Shown piece by piece: positions 30,901 to 33,740 of a stretch of DNA of 33,740 bases. A model generated the notes under the pieces. The model searched no databases. It worked only from the letters and a program-made list of their open reading frames with translations, and was not told where the DNA came from. Made by a program: the position numbers and the translations under genes. Source of the DNA: Burkholderiales bacterium (lineage in GTDB: Bacteria > Pseudomonadota > Gammaproteobacteria > Burkholderiales > Burkholderiaceae_C); NCBI GenBank assembly GCA_028864885.1, contig JAGWLR010000034.1:1-33740 (forward strand), given 5' to 3'. Within the stretch, counting starts at the first letter, position 1; each line of letters begins with the position of its first letter.

Positions 30901-31625
30901 CCGTGACCATCTCGGACAGTGGGCCAGGCATGAGTCCGCATCAATTGAGCCGCCTGTTTCAACCCTTTGAGCGCCTAGGACGTGAAACTTCTAACATCGA
31001 AGGCACCGGCTTGGGGCTTATCATTACGAGATCGCTGATCGAAGCCATGGGCGGTCGCATGGAAATTCGCAGTCAACCGGGCGCAGGAACCAAGGTCACC
31101 CTCATCCTGACGCAAGCCTCACAGGCGCCGGATGCTGCCTCCGACGCTGCCCCGGCCGCTGACAGTCTGTCGTCTCCCCTGGTCATGAATCACTCTCTGT
31201 CTGAAACGTCCGATGCCTCCACGCCCGCGCGCCCCTTGCGCGTGCTTTACGTTGAAGACAATCGCATCAATGCAATGCTGTTTGAAGAAGCATTGCGCCC
31301 CTATTCTCAAATTGAACTCGAAGTGGCCGAAGACGGCCAGATGGCCTTGTCGATCGCCCGAGAAAAGACACCGGATGTCTTGGTTCTGGACGCTCACCTG
31401 CCGGGCATGTCCGGGTTTGAAGTCTTGCGTGCCCTGCGGACGGTTCCTGGTCTGAAGCAGGCTCCGGCCTACATGTGCTCGGCTGACGCCATGCCGGAAG
31501 ACGTTGCCAAGGCACAAGACGAAGGCTTCACCGGATACTGGACGAAGCCCATCGACATCGTGGAAGTGACCAATGTGTTGTGCGGTCTGGCCAACGAGCT
31601 GCTGCCGTCTCAGCCCCACCCATGA
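27972..31625 (+). CDS. GAF/multi-PAS hybrid sensor histidine kinase
   Basis: A 1217-residue soluble sensor with no membrane segment seen. An N-terminal GAF domain (about 12-165) includes FDALARLVAAQLHCP and ADSFCAVTIRHSGRLIVPD. Up to five PAS-like modules follow (about 170-820), the last two the clearest (SDGLIIVDLAGRVVAVNPAA; RWKFALDGAGDGVWDWD). HisKA carries H833 (MSHEIRTPLNAV). The HATPase has SNAIKYNYNGG, DSGPGMS and EGTGLGLII. The C-terminal receiver domain has phospho-acceptor D1140 (LVLDAHLPG) and K1192 (WTKPID). There is no HPt domain, so a partner phosphotransfer protein is needed. Start: ATG 27972, or GTG 27945; neither has a good Shine-Dalgarno sequence. It lies 63 bases after the cyclase gene. 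Its stop overlaps the hemH start (ATGA). Confidence 0.93.
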   Translation: MTHPPVTTDESDRLALLHTSKMLDADVDPAFDALARLVAAQLHCPMAAINLIDGHRVWSMSRVGLEHRQCSRADSFCAVTIRHSGRLIVPDTLQEPRFADLSAIHGPQAVLAYAAMPIVVEGQALGTVCAMDHHTRDWTADEIARLKDLTIATTSLVEAKIQGQRIRRMEARIRTASLAGSDWLWETNRRGQIEWVSPSLLQHTGVDPSTEIGLMASDIYVPCQDHTRESWERFQQAISRREPFSEAIAERNTPRGRMVVSISGTPVFTSQGQFMGYRGASRNVTRQIDVEQQARMSDLLLRQAIESFEASVMISDAQGVVVLSNSRWRTNVGEFYDESDPHWPAILRRMIQAGVYPQAIGQEEAYYQWRMGLCHSDDPHEVQFRDKWLLIKDQILPDGGTVHFALDVTPSKRDELELAEQQKAVKESEAQLQAVLRALPDSWIVIDAQECYLAARDDHGLLVKPVDELRGQPFESGLASQQAERMLQALRDTRTSGQPQRLEYTQISPNGGLRHLEVRMASMTHGLILVLARDITDREVGAEKLRVSEELYRSVATTISDGLIIVDLAGRVVAVNPAANRILGIDAQKQFAGSHDSKLGIELLQNDLQSPLPLSEWPLHQTIKQGLKITDRVHALRRFDGEIVWVRVSSNLLRIGVEGEPFAAMATFRDITQEQRAMAALEESEARWKFALDGAGDGVWDWDPRSGDMFFSVRWKAMLGYGEDEIHGGVEELARRIHSEDRPRIESALQDYLDGGDGVFQAEFRLAHKDGHYIWILARGKVVARDEQGLAIRVVGTHSDITPIKRAEQALREKHAAEAASLAKSQFLSRMSHEIRTPLNAVNGFAQLLKLQQEQSGITDTTQKGYVEHILRAGKHLMGVVNDVLDLQQVEAGVMVLKPEPLLVHEEICECLAMLEPLAQSRHITLHVDTADQSMVLADRQRLRQVLMNVGSNAIKYNYNGGQVHYTLETSHPDFVSVTISDSGPGMSPHQLSRLFQPFERLGRETSNIEGTGLGLIITRSLIEAMGGRMEIRSQPGAGTKVTLILTQASQAPDAASDAAPAADSLSSPLVMNHSLSETSDASTPARPLRVLYVEDNRINAMLFEEALRPYSQIELEVAEDGQMALSIAREKTPDVLVLDAHLPGMSGFEVLRALRTVPGLKQAPAYMCSADAMPEDVAKAQDEGFTGYWTKPIDIVEVTNVLCGLANELLPSQPHP

Positions 31626-32719
31626 GTTTTCGACCTGAGCCCCCCTACCAGCACGGACAAATCCCCCAGACCGCGATCTTGCTGGTCAATCTGGGTACAC
31701 CAGAAGCGCCGACACCGGCTGCGCTGAGGACCTATCTGGCTCAGTTTCTGAGCGATCCCCGCGTCGTCGAGATCCCCGCGCTGATCTGGAAACCGATCTT
31801 GCACGGCATCATCTTGCGCGTGCGCCCGGCCAAGTCGGCCGCGAAATACGCCAGCATCTGGATGCGGGAGGGCTCGCCCCTACGGGTCTGGACCGAAAGG
31901 CAGACCAAGCTGCTGCAAGGCTACTTGGGTGAAGCCGGCCACCGCGTGATGGTTCGGCACGCCATGCGTTATGGTCAACCCAGCATCGCCAAGGAACTCG
32001 ACTTGCTCAAGCAAGCGGGGGCAACCCGGGTGTTGATCGTGCCTCTGTACCCCCAATACTCCGGGGCCACCACGGCAAGCGTGCTAGACGATGTCTACCG
32101 CTGGGGCCTGAGCATCCGCAACCTGCCCGAGATTCGGGCCGTCAATCGCTTCCACGACGACGAAGGCTACATCAATGCCTTGGCTGAACGGGTGCGCCAC
32201 CACTGGCAGCAAAACGGCAAAGCCCGCAAGCTGGTGATGAGCTTTCATGGCATGCCGCACCACACCCTGCTCAAGGGCGACCCCTACCACTGCGAGTGCC
32301 ACAAGACAGCGCGCCTGTTGGCTCATCGCCTGGGGCTACAAGCCAACGAGTACGTGGTGACCTTTCAGAGCCGCTTTGGCCGGGCCAAGTGGCTGGAGCC
32401 CTATACCGAGCCCACCTTGAAAAAGCTGGCCAGCGAAGGGGTTGAGTCTGTCGATGTGGTCTGCCCTGGCTTCGTGGCCGACTGCATTGAAACCTTGGAG
32501 GAAATCGCCATGGAGTGCCAGGCGGCGTTTCTGGGCCAGGGTGGCAAAACCTTCCACTACATTCCGTGCCTCAACGATGATCCCGCCTGGATCCGCGCCC
32601 TCACCGGGCTGGTTGAGCGCCACCTGCAAGGCTGGCCCACCCGCCCAGACCAATATCCCTCGTCTGACGCCTTAGAGGCTCAGCGCAGCCGGGCGAACAG
32701 TCTGGGCTGGCGCGGCTGA
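31622..32719 (+). CDS. hemH: Ferrochelatase
   Basis: Inserts Fe2+ into protoporphyrin IX, the last step of protoheme synthesis. The 365-residue protein shows ILLVNLGTPEAP near the N-terminus, PLYPQYSGATTASV, the catalytic H209 in SFHGMPHH, and E290 in DCIETLEEI. The ATG at 31622 overlaps the stop of the histidine kinase gene by 4 bases, so its translation is probably coupled to that gene. Its 3' end overlaps the convergent EAL gene by 48 bases. No separate promoter is obvious, but one could lie inside the kinase gene. Confidence 0.97.
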   Translation: MSFRPEPPYQHGQIPQTAILLVNLGTPEAPTPAALRTYLAQFLSDPRVVEIPALIWKPILHGIILRVRPAKSAAKYASIWMREGSPLRVWTERQTKLLQGYLGEAGHRVMVRHAMRYGQPSIAKELDLLKQAGATRVLIVPLYPQYSGATTASVLDDVYRWGLSIRNLPEIRAVNRFHDDEGYINALAERVRHHWQQNGKARKLVMSFHGMPHHTLLKGDPYHCECHKTARLLAHRLGLQANEYVVTFQSRFGRAKWLEPYTEPTLKKLASEGVESVDVVCPGFVADCIETLEEIAMECQAAFLGQGGKTFHYIPCLNDDPAWIRALTGLVERHLQGWPTRPDQYPSSDALEAQRSRANSLGWRG

Positions 32720-33740
32720 CTGATTGGGGCCGTAGCGGGTCACCCATTCGCGCGCTGCGGCAGGTTCGAGTGGGCGGCTGAAAACAAAGCCCTGAACCAC
32801 GTCGCAGCCATTGCGGGCCAACCAGTCCACGCTCTCTTCGTGCTCCACCCCTTCGATGGTGACCGTCAATCCCAGGCGGTGCCCCACTTCGATCATGGCC
32901 TCCAATACGGCCTGCTTGCGCTCAAACTCGCTGATGTTGGTGATGAAGCTGCGATCCACTTTCATCTCGTCAAGCGGCATGTCTTGCAAAATCGCGAGGG
33001 ACGAGTAACCGGTGCCGAAATCGTCCAGCGCAATCTGGATGCCATTGGCTCGCAACTCGCTGAGGATTTCGGTGGCGCGGTCGCGATCACTCAACGCGGC
33101 TGACTCAGTCACCTCCAGAATCAGGCGGGCCGGCGGGCAGCATTCTTGGTTCAAGATGTCGAGCACATGGCGCACGAACTGAGGGGTGGCCAGATCGAAG
33201 GCAGTGATGTTCACCGAGACCCGAACAGACTGGTCAGGCAAGGTGAGCAGGAACCGTGCGGCTTCCCGGATGGCCCACAGTGTCAGCCGATTGATGGCGC
33301 CCGTGGCTTCAGCTTCGGAAATGAACGCCCCAGGGGGGATCATGCCCCTGACCGGATGTCGCCACCGTACCAAAGCCTCAAGCGACACGGTCTGACGTGA
33401 GGGCAGCTCGACTTTAGGCTGGTAATGCAAGACCAGCTCGCCCCGCTCGATGGCCCCTTCCAGGTCCAGCGTCAAGCCATAGGCCAGTTGCTCCCGCTTC
33501 ATGCGATCGGAGTCAAACAACACCACCCGGCGGTGTGGTCCACACCATTGCAAGGCAACGCGGGCCTCTTCGGTCGGCCCACTGCTCAGGCCTTGCTCAG
33601 CCGACAGCACGGCCACACCCACATGGGGATCCCAGGCCACAAACAAACCTTCGTGCTCGAATCGTCGAGTCGCGAAAACGGCGAGATCCGACTGCAACTC
33701 ATGAGACGGCGTCCCCAAGGTCACGAATGCCAGCGTGCCG
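32672..33740 (-). CDS. EAL-domain c-di-GMP phosphodiesterase (5' end cut off)
   Basis: At least 355 residues are visible and the frame is still open at the right edge; a GTG at 33724 is the first possible start inside the window. The EAL domain is complete: SLEALVRW (the EAL motif), VSVNITAF, LILEVTESA, IALDDFGTGYSSL, MKVDRSFI, VTIEGVE and VVQGFVFSRPL, so the metal and catalytic residues look intact and activity on c-di-GMP is expected. The part before it (VAWDPHVGVAVL, VVLFDSDRMKREQ) looks like the tail of a GGDEF domain without a visible GGDEF signature. The true start, and any sensor domain, lies outside. It converges on hemH and overlaps it by 48 bases. Confidence 0.93.
   Translation of the reverse strand, partial: GTLAFVTLGTPSHELQSDLAVFATRRFEHEGLFVAWDPHVGVAVLSAEQGLSSGPTEEARVALQWCGPHRRVVLFDSDRMKREQLAYGLTLDLEGAIERGELVLHYQPKVELPSRQTVSLEALVRWRHPVRGMIPPGAFISEAEATGAINRLTLWAIREAARFLLTLPDQSVRVSVNITAFDLATPQFVRHVLDILNQECCPPARLILEVTESAALSDRDRATEILSELRANGIQIALDDFGTGYSSLAILQDMPLDEMKVDRSFITNISEFERKQAVLEAMIEVGHRLGLTVTIEGVEHEESVDWLARNGCDVVQGFVFSRPLEPAAAREWVTRYGPNQSAAPAQTVRPAALSL

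Overview
The window is a GC-rich chromosomal segment from a betaproteobacterium, most likely order Burkholderiales. This rests on gene content and protein style: map-glnD, exbB-exbD-lpxK-ycaR-kdsB-adk, an odhA-odhB-lpdA operon, dnaG-rpoD, and an RpoD with a long Lys/Ala-rich and acidic N-terminus. I cannot name a genus. Most genes are core housekeeping genes. I see no tRNA, rRNA, insertion sequence, prophage gene or CRISPR array.

Layout. At the left edge purL (minus, 3' end cut off) diverges from map. map and glnD run rightward with a hairpin terminator or attenuator between them. glnD converges on a small DUF465/YdcH-type gene, which diverges from a PP2C-type Ser/Thr phosphatase gene. That gene converges on zapE. 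A leftward 2-oxoglutarate dehydrogenase operon follows: odhA, odhB, a small SHOCT-PspC membrane protein gene, lpdA, then a clear intrinsic terminator. Upstream of it lie sodB, with its own terminator, and xseA, both leftward. A 467-bp divergent region (17965-18431) carries an AT-rich palindrome and two adjacent DnaA-box-like 9-mers. Rightward from there run exbB, exbD, lpxK, ycaR, kdsB and adk (proton-driven transport, lipid A and KDO synthesis, adenylate kinase), ended by a terminator. dnaG and rpoD follow with two tandem promoters for rpoD, one sigma-32-like and inside the end of dnaG, one sigma-70-like. After the rpoD terminator comes a signalling block: a class III nucleotide cyclase with a C-terminal FHA domain, a 1217-residue GAF/multi-PAS hybrid histidine kinase, hemH (whose start overlaps the kinase stop), and a convergent EAL phosphodiesterase gene that runs off the right edge.

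How they fit together. OdhA, OdhB and LpdA form the 2-oxoglutarate dehydrogenase complex, while GlnD reads glutamine on the nitrogen side of the same 2-oxoglutarate node. LpxK and KdsB feed outer-membrane lipopolysaccharide. DnaG and RpoD couple replication priming and transcription, as in the classical macromolecular synthesis operon, but rpsU is not adjacent. The PP2C phosphatase and the FHA-cyclase both point to Ser/Thr phospho-signalling in the cell. The cyclase, kinase and EAL genes link this region to cAMP-type, phosphorelay and c-di-GMP signalling.

The observations I consider most worth checking are the structured odhA leader (which may match the Burkholderiales sucA RNA motif), the nested hairpin between odhA and odhB, the sigma-32-like promoter inside dnaG, the DnaA-box pair, the FHA-cyclase, and the kinase-hemH coupling. 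I did not find a self-evident new defence or mobile system.
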